DNA of 33,880 nt from positions 1 to 33,880 of the forward strand of contig NZ_JAAFZA010000108.1 of NCBI RefSeq assembly GCF_015356865.1. The letters are read 5' to 3'. Source of the stretch: Catenulispora pinisilvae. Its GTDB lineage: Bacteria > Actinomycetota > Actinomycetes > Streptomycetales > Catenulisporaceae. Positions 17,267 to 24,478 of this stretch are shown here, one piece after another; the stretch's first letter is position 1; each line of letters opens with the position of its first letter. The notes under the pieces are model-generated. The model had not been told where the DNA came from, did no database searches, and saw only the letters and a list, made by a program, of their open reading frames with translations. A program made the translations under genes and the position numbers.

Positions 17267-18247
17267 GTGACCGGCCTTAAGACCACCGGTGAGAAGAAGC
17301 TCATGCTTTTCACCGGACGTGCCTACCCCGAGCTGGCCCAGGAAGTCGCCGAAGAGCTGGGGGTGGAGATCGCGCCGATGAAGGCGCACGACTTCGCCAA
17401 CGGCGAGATCTACACCCGGTTCGAGGAATCGGTGCGTGGTAGCGACGCCTTCGTGATCCAGTGTCACTCAGCCCCTATCAACCACTCCATCATGGAGCAG
17501 CTGATCATGGTGGACGCGCTCAAGCGGGCGTCCGCCAAGCGGATCACTGTCATCACCCCGTTCTACGGCTATGCCCGCCAGGACAAGAAGCACAAGGGCC
17601 GCGAGCCGATCTCGGCCCGGCTGATGGCAGACTTCTTCGCGACCGCGGGCGCCGACCGGCTGATGGCCGTGGACCTGCACACCGACCAGATCCAGGGCTA
17701 CTTCGACGGCCCGGTGGACCACCTGTTCGCGCTGCCCCTGCTGGTGGACTACATCCGCGGCAAGTACGACACGGCGAAGCTGACGGTGGTCTCCCCCGAC
17801 GCCGGCCGGGTCCGCACCGCCGACCGCTGGACCGACCGCCTGAACACGCCGCTGGCGATCGTGCACAAGCGCCGCGACCCGAACATCCCCAACACGGTCT
17901 CGGTCCACGAGATCGTCGGTGACGTCAAGGGCCGCACCTGTGTCCTGGTCGACGACATGGTCGACACCGCCGGCACCATCTGCGCGGCCGCCGAGGCGCT
18001 GTTCGACAACGGCGCGGCCGAGGTCATCATCGCGGCCACGCACGCGGTGCTGTCCGACCCGGCGGTGGACCGGCTGAAGAACTCGCGGATCAGCGAGGTG
18101 ATCTTCACCAACACGCTGCCGATCCCGGACGAGAAGCGGTTCGACAAGATGACGGTGCTGTCCATCGCGCCGATGCTGGCCCGGGCCATCCGCGAGGTGT
18201 TCGAGGACGGTTCGGTCACGTCGATGTTCGACGACCACAGCCACTGA
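17267..18247 (+). CDS. prs: Ribose-phosphate pyrophosphokinase (PRPP synthetase)
   Basis: The 326-aa enzyme converts ribose 5-phosphate and ATP to PRPP, used for nucleotides, histidine and tryptophan. It has FANGEIYTRFEESVRG near the N-terminus, the metal/ATP segment DLHTDQIQGYFDGPVDHL, a flexible-loop region VVSPDAGRVRTADRW and the PRPP-binding motif VLVDDMVDTAGTI. Length is normal for class I enzymes. The start is GTG with TTAGGAGAA upstream. It lies between glmU and rplY, a conserved actinobacterial order. A perfect 24-bp hairpin ends the transcript. Confidence 0.97.
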   Translation: MTGLKTTGEKKLMLFTGRAYPELAQEVAEELGVEIAPMKAHDFANGEIYTRFEESVRGSDAFVIQCHSAPINHSIMEQLIMVDALKRASAKRITVITPFYGYARQDKKHKGREPISARLMADFFATAGADRLMAVDLHTDQIQGYFDGPVDHLFALPLLVDYIRGKYDTAKLTVVSPDAGRVRTADRWTDRLNTPLAIVHKRRDPNIPNTVSVHEIVGDVKGRTCVLVDDMVDTAGTICAAAEALFDNGAAEVIIAATHAVLSDPAVDRLKNSRISEVIFTNTLPIPDEKRFDKMTVLSIAPMLARAIREVFEDGSVTSMFDDHSH

Positions 18248-18279
18248 GCCACCACGAGCCCAGGGCTTTGCGAGTACTG

Positions 18280-18313
18280 GGCTATAAGTACTGAGCGGCT
18301 ATAAGTACTGAGC
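18280..18313. repeat. Two tandem copies of a 17-bp unit before the prs terminator
   Basis: GGCTATAAGTACTGAGC is repeated exactly at 18280-18296 and 18297-18313. Each copy contains the palindrome AGTACT. A further pair AGCCCAG (18257-18263) and CTGGGCT (18277-18283) could base-pair. The second copy runs into the left arm of the terminator hairpin. Confidence 0.75.
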
Positions 18314-18362
18314 CCAAAGCGATGCTCCGGACCACCGCGTGGTCCGGAGCATCGCTTTGGGC
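18312..18362 (+). terminator. Perfect 24-bp hairpin terminator after prs
   Basis: Positions 18312-18335 are exactly complementary to 18339-18362, leaving a 3-base loop (CGC). The stem starts GCCCAAAGCG and no T tract follows. At this length and perfection it is the strongest hairpin in the window, and it separates prs from rplY. Confidence 0.85.
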
Positions 18363-18439
18363 ACGCTAAGCTGGACCTTTGTCCGGCGAGGGCGGGAGAC
18401 CACTCCCCGCCGTTATCGACGAAACAAGGAGAAACCCCC

Positions 18440-19048
18440 ATGGCTGAGATCCGTTTGAGCGCCGAGAACCGCACCGAGTTCGGCAAGGGCTTCGCCCGCC
18501 GCGCCCGGGCCGTCAACAAGATCCCGGGTGTCGTGTACGGCCACGGCGAGCCGGTGCGCCACGTGCTGCTGCCGGGCCACGACCTGATGATCGCGCTGCG
18601 GACTTCCAACGTGCTGCTGAGCCTGGACTTCGGCGACGGCACGACCCAGCTGGTGCTGCCCAAGGACGTGCAGAAGGACCCGGTGAAGCGGACCCTGGAG
18701 CACGTGGACCTGCTGCTGGTCCGCCAGGGCGAGAAGGTCACCGTCGACGTCGCGGTCACCCCGGTCGGCGAGGTCGTCACCGGCGCGGTGCTGGACCAGC
18801 CGCTGACCTCGGTGTCGGTGCTGACCGAGGCCACCCACATCCCGACCTCCTTCGAGGTGGACGTGGAGAAGAAGGAGGAGGGCTTCCAGCTCTTCGCCCG
18901 CGACCTTCAGCTGCCGGAAGGCGTCGAGCTGCTGACCGACGGCGACCAGCTGGTGCTGCATGTCGCCGCGACCCGCGGCGAGGTGTCCGAGGAGGCCGCC
19001 GAGGCCGCCGAGGGCGAGGGCGACGCCGGCGACGCCGCTGGGGAGTAA
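18440..19048 (+). CDS. rplY: 50S ribosomal protein L25 / general stress protein Ctc
   Basis: A 202-aa long-form L25 (Ctc) that binds 5S rRNA. The N-terminal L25 domain (about 1-92) begins [23 protein letters not shown]; a C-terminal TL5/Ctc beta domain (about 95-182) follows, and the tail is a run of acidic and alanine residues, common in actinobacterial Ctc. AAGGAG precedes the ATG. It lies between prs and pth, as in many Gram-positive genomes. The prs hairpin just upstream implies its own promoter; TAAGCT (18367-18372) is a possible -10. A hairpin follows it. Confidence 0.95.
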   Translation: MAEIRLSAENRTEFGKGFARRARAVNKIPGVVYGHGEPVRHVLLPGHDLMIALRTSNVLLSLDFGDGTTQLVLPKDVQKDPVKRTLEHVDLLLVRQGEKVTVDVAVTPVGEVVTGAVLDQPLTSVSVLTEATHIPTSFEVDVEKKEEGFQLFARDLQLPEGVELLTDGDQLVLHVAATRGEVSEEAAEAAEGEGDAGDAAGE

Positions 19049-19077
19049 GCACTCTCAGCCCCGCTATCCTGGTCGTC

Positions 19078-19203
19078 ATGACCACCACCGAGGCCCGCGA
19101 TCAACTCTGGTTGATCGCGGGCCTCGGCGCTGTGCTCTCGGCGCCGCAAGCGGCGCGGCGGGGGCTCTGCCACCCGTACCCCCGATCCGGACGGCCGACA
19201 TGA
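19078..19203 (+). CDS. Small leader ORF resembling the Pth N-terminus, overlapping pth
   Basis: A 41-codon ORF whose first residues, [17 protein letters not shown], closely match the start of Pth, [18 protein letters not shown]; the rest is unrelated. Its TGA overlaps the pth ATG as ATGA, so it could drive coupled translation. TATCCT (19065-19070) lies seven bases before its ATG, the spacing expected of an actinobacterial leaderless start. A perfect 18-bp hairpin lies inside it. It may be a regulatory leader peptide or a relic of a duplicated pth start. The similarity, hairpin and overlap are seen; expression is inferred. Confidence 0.5.
   Translation: MTTTEARDQLWLIAGLGAVLSAPQAARRGLCHPYPRSGRPT
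19088..19127 (+). terminator. Perfect 18-bp hairpin between rplY and pth
   Basis: The arm CCGAGGCCCGCGATCAAC (19088-19105) is exactly complementary to 19110-19127, with loop TCTG. It lies 39 bases after the rplY stop and has no T tract, like the prs hairpin. It may end rplY transcription, or act as an attenuator within the small leader ORF that contains it. Confidence 0.75.
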
Positions 19204-19817
19204 CCAATGCTCCCGAAACCCGCGACCAGCTTTGGCTCGTGGTCGGACTGGGCAACCCCGGCCCCGGGTACGCCGGGAACCGGCACAACGCCGGGTTCAT
19301 GGTCGCGGACCTGTTGGCCGCGCGGGTCGGCGGCAAGTTCAAGTCGCACAAGGCCCGGGCGGACGTCGTCGAGGGCCGGCTGGGCATCGGCGGGCCGCGG
19401 GTGGTGCTGGCCAAGCCGAAGACGTTCATGAACCTGTCCGGCGGCCCGGTGAAGGCGCTGCGGGACTTCTACAAGATCGAGCCTGCGACGCCTTTGCAGC
19501 CAATGCAGATCGTTGTTGTGCACGACGAACTCGACATCGACTACGGCGTGCTGCGCCTCAAGCTCGGCGGGGGCGACAACGGCCACAACGGGCTGCGCTC
19601 CATCTCCTCGGCCTTGGGGACCAAGGACTACCACCGGGTCCGCTTCGGCGTGGGACGGCCGCCGGGCCGCCAGGACCCCGCCGACTTCGTGCTGAAGGAC
19701 TTCTCCTCGGTGGAGAAGAAGGAGCTGGACTACCACGTGGACCGGGCGGCCGACGCGGTCGAGGACCTGATCCGGCGCGGCCTGGTCGACGCGCAGAACA
19801 TCTACCACGCGGCCTGA
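19200..19817 (+). CDS. pth: Peptidyl-tRNA hydrolase
   Basis: The 205-aa enzyme releases tRNA from peptidyl-tRNA that drops off ribosomes. It shows the family start [12 protein letters not shown], catalytic His29 in [25 protein letters not shown] and [12 protein letters not shown]. Length fits the family. The ATG at 19200 is chosen because it overlaps the small upstream ORF and directly precedes the conserved domain; there is no strong Shine-Dalgarno, in keeping with translational coupling. The longer upstream frame is not conserved. Its 5' coding region also carries a weak dyad (CGACCA 19223-19228, TGGTCG 19240-19245) at the same place as the leader hairpin. Confidence 0.95.
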   Translation: MTNAPETRDQLWLVVGLGNPGPGYAGNRHNAGFMVADLLAARVGGKFKSHKARADVVEGRLGIGGPRVVLAKPKTFMNLSGGPVKALRDFYKIEPATPLQPMQIVVVHDELDIDYGVLRLKLGGGDNGHNGLRSISSALGTKDYHRVRFGVGRPPGRQDPADFVLKDFSSVEKKELDYHVDRAADAVEDLIRRGLVDAQNIYHAA

Positions 19818-19828
19818 GAACTGACCCT

Positions 19829-19848
19829 CATCCACCGATCGGTGGATG
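19829..19848. promoter_or_regulatory. Perfect 20-bp palindrome upstream of the ABC exporter operon
   Basis: CATCCACCGA and TCGGTGGATG join with no spacer at 19829-19848, 12 bases after pth and 81 before the ABC transporter. A second inverted repeat CCGGTCG/CGACCGG lies at 19886-19905. The first is a likely protein-binding site, perhaps for the response regulator of this operon; as RNA it could also help end pth. GATTCT (19917-19922) is a weak -10 candidate. Confidence 0.5.
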
Positions 19849-19928
19849 CCCGGTCTCCACCTGATCGGCGCCCGGAACGAGCTCGCCGGTCGATCCGCCG
19901 ACCGGGGCCGCGGGGCGATTCTTGAGGC

Positions 19929-20885
19929 ATGCCAGCGATCGAGGTACGGAACCTCAAGAAGACATACGGCGACACCACCGCCGTGGCCGACGTCTCCTTC
20001 GAGGTCGGCGAGGGGGAGATCTTCGGGATCCTCGGGCCGAACGGTGCCGGGAAGACCACCACCGTGGAGTGCATCAGCGGTCTGCGGACGCCGGACGCCG
20101 GGGCCGTCCGCGTCCTGGGGCTGGACCCGGGACTGGACCGCGAGAACGTGCGGCAGGTGCTCGGCGTGCAGTTGCAGGAGAGTCAGCTCCCGGCGAAGAT
20201 CCAGGTGCGTGAGGCCCTGGAGCTGTACGCGTCCTTCTACCGCGAGCCCGCCGATGTCGGTCGGCTCCTGGCGCAGTGGGAGCTGACCGAGAAGGCCACG
20301 GCCCGCTTCGGCAAGCTGTCCGGCGGCCAGAAGCAGCGCCTGGCCGTGGCGCTGGCGATGGTCGGCAATCCGCGCGTGGTGGTGCTCGACGAGCTGACCA
20401 CCGGGCTGGACCCGCACGCCCGCCGCACGGCCTGGGAGATGGTCGAGCAGGTCCGCGCGGCCGGGGTCACCGTGCTGCTGGTCACCCACTTCATGGAGGA
20501 GGCCGAGCGGTTGTGCGACCGGGTCGCGATCATCGACGCCGGCCGGGTGGTGGCCGTGGACACCCCGGCCGGGCTGGCGGCGTACGGGTCGGCGGCGGGG
20601 CAGCGGATGCGGTTCCGGCCGTCGGCGCCGGTCCAGGACGCGCTGTTGCTGGCGCTGCCCGAAGTGAGCAGCGTCGAGCGGCACGGCGCGTACCTGGAGG
20701 TCGCCGGGAACTCCGAGGTGATCGGCGCGGTGACGGCCCTCCTGGCCCGCCGCCAGATCATCGCCGCCGAACTGCGGGTCGAGCAGAACAGCCTGGACGA
20801 CGCCTTCATCGCGCTGACCAGCCACCCGGGCGACTCGGACGGCCCGCACCACACCAGCCGCACCACCTCTGAGGAGTCCCGATGA
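19929..20885 (+). CDS. ABC exporter ATP-binding protein (DrrA-like)
   Basis: A 318-aa cytoplasmic ATPase that powers the membrane subunit encoded next. It has Walker A GPNGAGKTT (36-44), the Q-loop in LGVQLQESQL, the signature LSGGQKQR, Walker B VVVLDELTTGLDP and the H-loop VTHFMEEAE. A C-terminal extension of about 90 residues is usual for DrrA/CcmA-type exporters. GAGG is one base from the ATG, so a leaderless start is possible. It overlaps the permease by ATGA. With the kinase and response regulator it forms a drug- or peptide-sensing export module; the exported compound is unknown. Confidence 0.94.
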   Translation: MPAIEVRNLKKTYGDTTAVADVSFEVGEGEIFGILGPNGAGKTTTVECISGLRTPDAGAVRVLGLDPGLDRENVRQVLGVQLQESQLPAKIQVREALELYASFYREPADVGRLLAQWELTEKATARFGKLSGGQKQRLAVALAMVGNPRVVVLDELTTGLDPHARRTAWEMVEQVRAAGVTVLLVTHFMEEAERLCDRVAIIDAGRVVAVDTPAGLAAYGSAAGQRMRFRPSAPVQDALLLALPEVSSVERHGAYLEVAGNSEVIGAVTALLARRQIIAAELRVEQNSLDDAFIALTSHPGDSDGPHHTSRTTSEESR

Positions 20886-21661
20886 GCGCCACCACCGCCT
20901 CGCCACGCCTGCTCCCCGAATTCCGTATGACCGGCAACGGGTTCCGCACGCTGGTCCGCACCCAGGCCCGGCTGCTGCGGCGGGAGCCCGCGATCGTCCT
21001 GTCCGGAATCGCTTTGCCGGTGGCGCTGATCATCGTCTTCGGCGTGATCCCGGCGTTCGGCAAGCCGTCGGCCTCGCTCGGCGGCAAGACGACGCTGGAC
21101 GTCTACGTGCCCACGTTCGCGATGCTCTCGTCGGTGCTGACGGCCTTCACCGCGTTGCCGGTCTCGTTCGCCGACCTGCGTGAGCGCGGCGTGCTGCGGC
21201 GGCTGGCGGTGTCGCCGGTGCCGGCCGCCGGACTGCTCGCGGCGCAGGTGACCGTGATCGCCGCGACCGCCGCCGCGACGGCGGCCGCGGTGGTGCTGAT
21301 CGGGGTGGTCGGGTTCGGGGCCACGCTGCCGGCGAACCCCGCGCTGATGCTGGCGTCCTATGTACTGGGGACGACGGCTTTGCTGGCGCTCGGACTCCTG
21401 ATCTCGGCACTCGCGCCGTCCGCCGGGGTTGCCACCGCGTTCGGAGTGCCTACGATGATCCTGAACTTCTTCTTCGCCGGCGTCTATGTTCCGCTGCAAT
21501 CGATGCCGCACGTGCTGCGCGACCTCAGCGGGTTCGTGCCGTACGGCGCGATCGTGGACACCTGGTCCGGCAGCGGGGCGGCCTGGCAGCATCTGGCGGT
21601 CCTGGCCGGTTACACGGTCGTCGGCGCGCTGGCGGCGGCCCGAGTCTTCAAGTGGGAGTAA
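20882..21661 (+). CDS. ABC-2 type exporter permease (DrrB-like)
   Basis: A 259-aa membrane protein with about six hydrophobic helices (around residues 38-60, 76-100, 112-142, 150-175, 180-205 and 235-254). The pattern with AFTALPVSFADLRERGVLRRLAVSPVP is typical of the ABC-2 family, where this cytoplasmic helix contacts the ATPase. The start overlaps the ATPase stop (ATGA) and its stop overlaps the kinase start (TAATG), so all three are translationally coupled. Confidence 0.92.
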   Translation: MSATTASPRLLPEFRMTGNGFRTLVRTQARLLRREPAIVLSGIALPVALIIVFGVIPAFGKPSASLGGKTTLDVYVPTFAMLSSVLTAFTALPVSFADLRERGVLRRLAVSPVPAAGLLAAQVTVIAATAAATAAAVVLIGVVGFGATLPANPALMLASYVLGTTALLALGLLISALAPSAGVATAFGVPTMILNFFFAGVYVPLQSMPHVLRDLSGFVPYGAIVDTWSGSGAAWQHLAVLAGYTVVGALAAARVFKWE

Positions 21662-22956
21662 TGGAAACGGCCACTATCCAGCGGTGGATACCGTATGCGG
21701 GGCTGGCGATCTCTGCGCCGCTGGCCCTGATCATCGGGCCCAAGACCACGGCGTACTACGCCGTGGTCGTCGGGGTCTCGACCGTCACGGCGCTGTGGCT
21801 GCTCTGGGGGATGCCCCTGTGGATGCAGGAGACGCAGGGACGGGCGCCCGTGGGGTGGCGCCCGGTGGTCTACTACGTGGGCCTGCTGGCGTTGATCATG
21901 ACGCTGGTGGCGATCAGCCCGCTGTTCGGGTTCTTCGCCTTCATCGGGTACCTGCACGCCCAGATCCTGCCGGGGCGGTGGAACCTGGCCGGTGTGGTCG
22001 GCACCGCCGCGGCGATCGCGGCCTGCCAGATGGGCGGCGTCCACAACATCCACGGCCTGGGGATCTTTTTCTACATCATCCTCTTCCTGGTCAACGGAAT
22101 GATCGCCGGGTCCATGACGGTCGCCGGCACGGCCGAGGACGCCCACCGCCGGGAGCTGGCCGAGGCCAACCAGCGGCTGCACGAGATGCTGGAGGAGAAC
22201 GCCGGACTGCACGCACAGCTGGTGGCGCAGGCCCGGGAGGCCGGCGTCATGGACGAGCGGCAGCGGCTGGCCGGGGAGATCCACGACACCATCGCCCAGG
22301 GGCTCACCGGCATCGTGCGGCAGCTGGAGGTCGTGGAGCGGTTCGACGAGGACGCGCAGAAGCGGCAGCACCACCTGGACTTGGCGCGCGAGCTGGCCCG
22401 GGAGAGCCTGGCCGAGGCGCGCCGGTCGGTGCAGGCGCTGCGGCCCGGGCCGCTGGCCGCCGCCCAGCTGCCGGAGGCCCTGACCGAACTGACGGCCGCG
22501 TGGTCCCGGACCGCCGGGATCGACGCCCGGGTCGAGGTCAGCGGCGAGGCCGTGGCGCTGCCGCCGGAGGTCGAGGTGGTGCTGTTCCGGGCCGCGCAGG
22601 AGGCCCTGGCGAACGCCGACAAGTACTCGGGCGCGGCCCGGGTCGGGGTGACGCTGTCCTACACGCCGGACGTGGTGGTGCTGGACGTCGTCGACGACGG
22701 ATCCGGGTTCGACAGCGCCGGGCTGGCCGCCGCCGGACCGTCGGCGAACGGCACCGGCTACGGGCTGGCCGCGATGCGCTCGCGGCTGGGGCAGATCGGC
22801 GGGACCCTGACCATCGAGAGCGAACCCGGCGACGGGACCGCGATCAGCGCGGCGGTTCCGGCTCCGGCTCCGGGCTGTCCGGTGTTCGGCGTCACGCCCG
22901 GGACCATGGTGGCGACCGGTGCGTGGGCCGCTCCGGTGGCGACCGCGGCGGGTTGA
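21661..22956 (+). CDS. Membrane sensor histidine kinase (HisKA_3/DesK-NarL type)
   Basis: This 431-aa kinase has about five to six membrane helices in residues 10-155, then a coiled-coil linker (about 160-195). The phosphoacceptor is DERQRLAGEIHDT with His208, and the C-terminal HATPase has EALANADKYSG and VVDDGSGFD. The ATG overlaps the permease stop (TAATG), which fixes the start; a GTG nine bases earlier is possible. The membrane-embedded sensor without a large external domain, coupled to an ABC exporter, resembles systems that sense membrane stress or the exported drug. The C-terminal 30 residues beyond the ATPase are low complexity. Confidence 0.92.
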   Translation: METATIQRWIPYAGLAISAPLALIIGPKTTAYYAVVVGVSTVTALWLLWGMPLWMQETQGRAPVGWRPVVYYVGLLALIMTLVAISPLFGFFAFIGYLHAQILPGRWNLAGVVGTAAAIAACQMGGVHNIHGLGIFFYIILFLVNGMIAGSMTVAGTAEDAHRRELAEANQRLHEMLEENAGLHAQLVAQAREAGVMDERQRLAGEIHDTIAQGLTGIVRQLEVVERFDEDAQKRQHHLDLARELARESLAEARRSVQALRPGPLAAAQLPEALTELTAAWSRTAGIDARVEVSGEAVALPPEVEVVLFRAAQEALANADKYSGAARVGVTLSYTPDVVVLDVVDDGSGFDSAGLAAAGPSANGTGYGLAAMRSRLGQIGGTLTIESEPGDGTAISAAVPAPAPGCPVFGVTPGTMVATGAWAAPVATAAG

Positions 22957-23057
22957 GAACCGGTGGAGCTGAGCGGGGATGAGCGGCCGCGCGCGACCTG
23001 GGAGCTCGCCCATTGAACGGTTCCGATCGGGGACCGCACCGGGGGATGATGGACCGC

Positions 23058-23714
23058 ATGCCCGCTGACTCGATTCCCCTCCGGCTGCTGATCGTGGACG
23101 ACCATCCGATCGTCCGCGACGGTCTGCGTGGTGTCTTCGACGGGGAAGAGGGCTTCGAGGTCGTCGGCGAGGCCGCCGACGGGGCGCAGGCCCTGGTGTG
23201 CGCCGCGCAGTCCCGCCCCGACGTGATCCTGATGGATCTGCGGATGCCGACCATGGGCGGGGTCGAGGCCATCGGCCGGCTGCGGGCCGATCAGCCTGAT
23301 ATCAGGGTCCTGGTTCTGACCACGTACGACACCGAATCCGACGTCCTGCCCGCGATCGAGGCCGGGGCCACCGGTTATCTGCTGAAGGACGCGCCGCGCG
23401 AAGACCTCATCCGGGCCGTCCGGGCCGCCGCCGCGGGTCAGCCGGTGCTGGCGCCGACGGTCGCGCAGCGGTTGATGACCCGGGTCCAGGCCCCCGCTCC
23501 GGCCGCCGGGCCGGCCGGCGAGGCGCTGACCGACCGCGAACTGGAAGTCCTGCGCCTGGTCGCCTCCGGCGCCACCAACCGCGAGACGGCCCGTCAACTG
23601 TTCATCAGCGAGGCCACGGTCAAGACGCACCTGCTGCACACGTACGCCAAGCTCGGCGTCCGCGACCGCGCCGCCGCGGTCGGCGAGGCCTACAAGCGCG
23701 GCCTGCTCACCTGA
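23058..23714 (+). CDS. NarL/FixJ family response regulator
   Basis: A 218-aa two-domain regulator. The receiver domain has VDDHPIVRDGL, the phosphoacceptor Asp60 in DVILMDLRMP, and Lys in LLKDAPRED. The LuxR-type HTH is near the C-terminus (LTDRELEVLRLVASGATNRE, then ISEATVKTHL). ATG at 23058 is preferred, since the receiver domain starts a few residues later; an ATG at 23046 and a TTG at 23013 are possible. It follows the kinase by 101 bases and should be its partner, probably controlling the exporter operon. The palindrome at 19829 is a candidate target. Confidence 0.92.
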   Translation: MPADSIPLRLLIVDDHPIVRDGLRGVFDGEEGFEVVGEAADGAQALVCAAQSRPDVILMDLRMPTMGGVEAIGRLRADQPDIRVLVLTTYDTESDVLPAIEAGATGYLLKDAPREDLIRAVRAAAAGQPVLAPTVAQRLMTRVQAPAPAAGPAGEALTDRELEVLRLVASGATNRETARQLFISEATVKTHLLHTYAKLGVRDRAAAVGEAYKRGLLT

Positions 23715-23736
23715 GCGGCGCGGCGTCGCCGCCGCC

Positions 23737-24075
23737 TCAAAGGAGCGTCTTCAGCTTCGCGGCGGTCTCGCCGACCTGGTAGCCCTCGGCCAACCGCTCG
23801 AAGAGCACGATGTCGGCCACCATGTGGTCGGTCCGCAGGTGCTTGATCTCCTGGTACTCCGGCGAGGCCCACCAGGCCCACACGGCTTCCAGATCGGGGA
23901 ACTCGATGAGGATCATGTCCCCGTCCCACGAGCCCTCCACGACGTCCTTCTGCCCGCCGTGGAAGGCGAAGTGCCCGCCGAAGGGGTCCATCGTCGCCTG
24001 GATCCGTTCCAGGTACTCCACTATGTCCGGGCAGAGTTCGACGGACCGGACGTGGGCCAGTGCGTAGGCGGTCAT
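23737..24075 (-). CDS. DUF1330 family protein
   Basis: The 112-aa protein matches the DUF1330 pattern: an N-terminal YALAHVRSVE strand, HFAFHGGQKDVVEGSW and LIEFPDLEAVWAWWASPEYQ. The family adopts a dimeric alpha/beta barrel of unknown biochemical role, perhaps an oxygenase-like or stress protein. The start is the ATG at 24075, ten bases after GGAG; codons further upstream do not fit the family. It converges with the response regulator gene (22-base gap) and diverges from the small membrane-protein ORF. Confidence 0.85.
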   Translation of the reverse strand: MTAYALAHVRSVELCPDIVEYLERIQATMDPFGGHFAFHGGQKDVVEGSWDGDMILIEFPDLEAVWAWWASPEYQEIKHLRTDHMVADIVLFERLAEGYQVGETAAKLKTLL

Positions 24076-24147
24076 CTCTTCTGGTCTCCTCAAGCTGTCG
24101 TATTCGCTGACGAGATCAAGGTTCGCAGGGGCGTGACACCTGGCGCG

Positions 24148-24164
24148 ATTACCTCCGGGGTAAT
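24148..24164. promoter_or_regulatory. Dyad in the gap between DUF1330 and a small ORF
   Basis: ATTACC (24148-24153) and GGTAAT (24159-24164) are perfectly complementary around TCCGG. It lies in a 142-base divergent gap and may be a shared operator. The base pattern is loosely like CsoR-type sites, but no such regulator is nearby. Confidence 0.3.
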
Positions 24165-24217
24165 ACATTCGTGACCCACGGGAGGGGCCGATTCAGCGCT
24201 TAACCTGGGAGTTGTGG

Positions 24218-24367
24218 ATGTCGTCGTCGTTGGGAATGGTCCTGAACGGATTCATCGCCGCCGCGGTCGTGGGGATCTGTGTGTCGGGGCTGTTCAAGCG
24301 CGGCAGGGAGCGCCGCGTGGCGCGGGTCAGTGGCAGCGTCGAGGGGTACGACGCATCGATCAGATGA
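24218..24367 (+). CDS. Probable 49-aa single-pass membrane protein
   Basis: ATG at 24218 opens a 49-codon frame beginning MSSSLGMVLNGFIAAAVVG. One hydrophobic helix (about 7-25) is followed by a basic patch (KRGRERR), giving an N-out/C-in prediction. GGGAG lies six bases before the start, and a strong terminator follows the stop by 33 bases. Third positions are mostly G or C. Signal, helix, ribosome site and terminator together support a real gene; no homologue is recognised. Confidence 0.55.
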   Translation: MSSSLGMVLNGFIAAAVVGICVSGLFKRGRERRVARVSGSVEGYDASIR

Positions 24368-24400
24368 GAGCTGAAAGCCTTTAGCGGCTTCACGAGCATT

Positions 24401-24435
24401 GCGGGCGGCGTCTGTAGACGCCGCCCGCTTTCGTT
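24401..24435 (+). terminator. Hairpin with T-rich tail between the small ORF and ppc
   Basis: GCGGGCGGCGTC (24401-24412) pairs with GACGCCGCCCGC (24417-24428) around TGTA, followed by TTTCGTT. It would end the small-ORF transcript and may also stop the convergent ppc transcript. Confidence 0.8.
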
Positions 24436-24478
24436 ACCTTCGGCCCTCGGCCCGGTTCGTTACCTCCGCGCCCGCGGC

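Noticed and set aside
18960..19199. N-terminal extension of pth by 80 codons
   Set aside because: It would overlap rplY and read through the hairpin; the Pth family starts at the LVVGLGNPG region, so the ATG at 19200 is correct.
24193..24399. Reverse-strand 68-codon frame
   Set aside because: It is antisense to the better supported 49-aa forward gene and lacks a ribosome site and domain.
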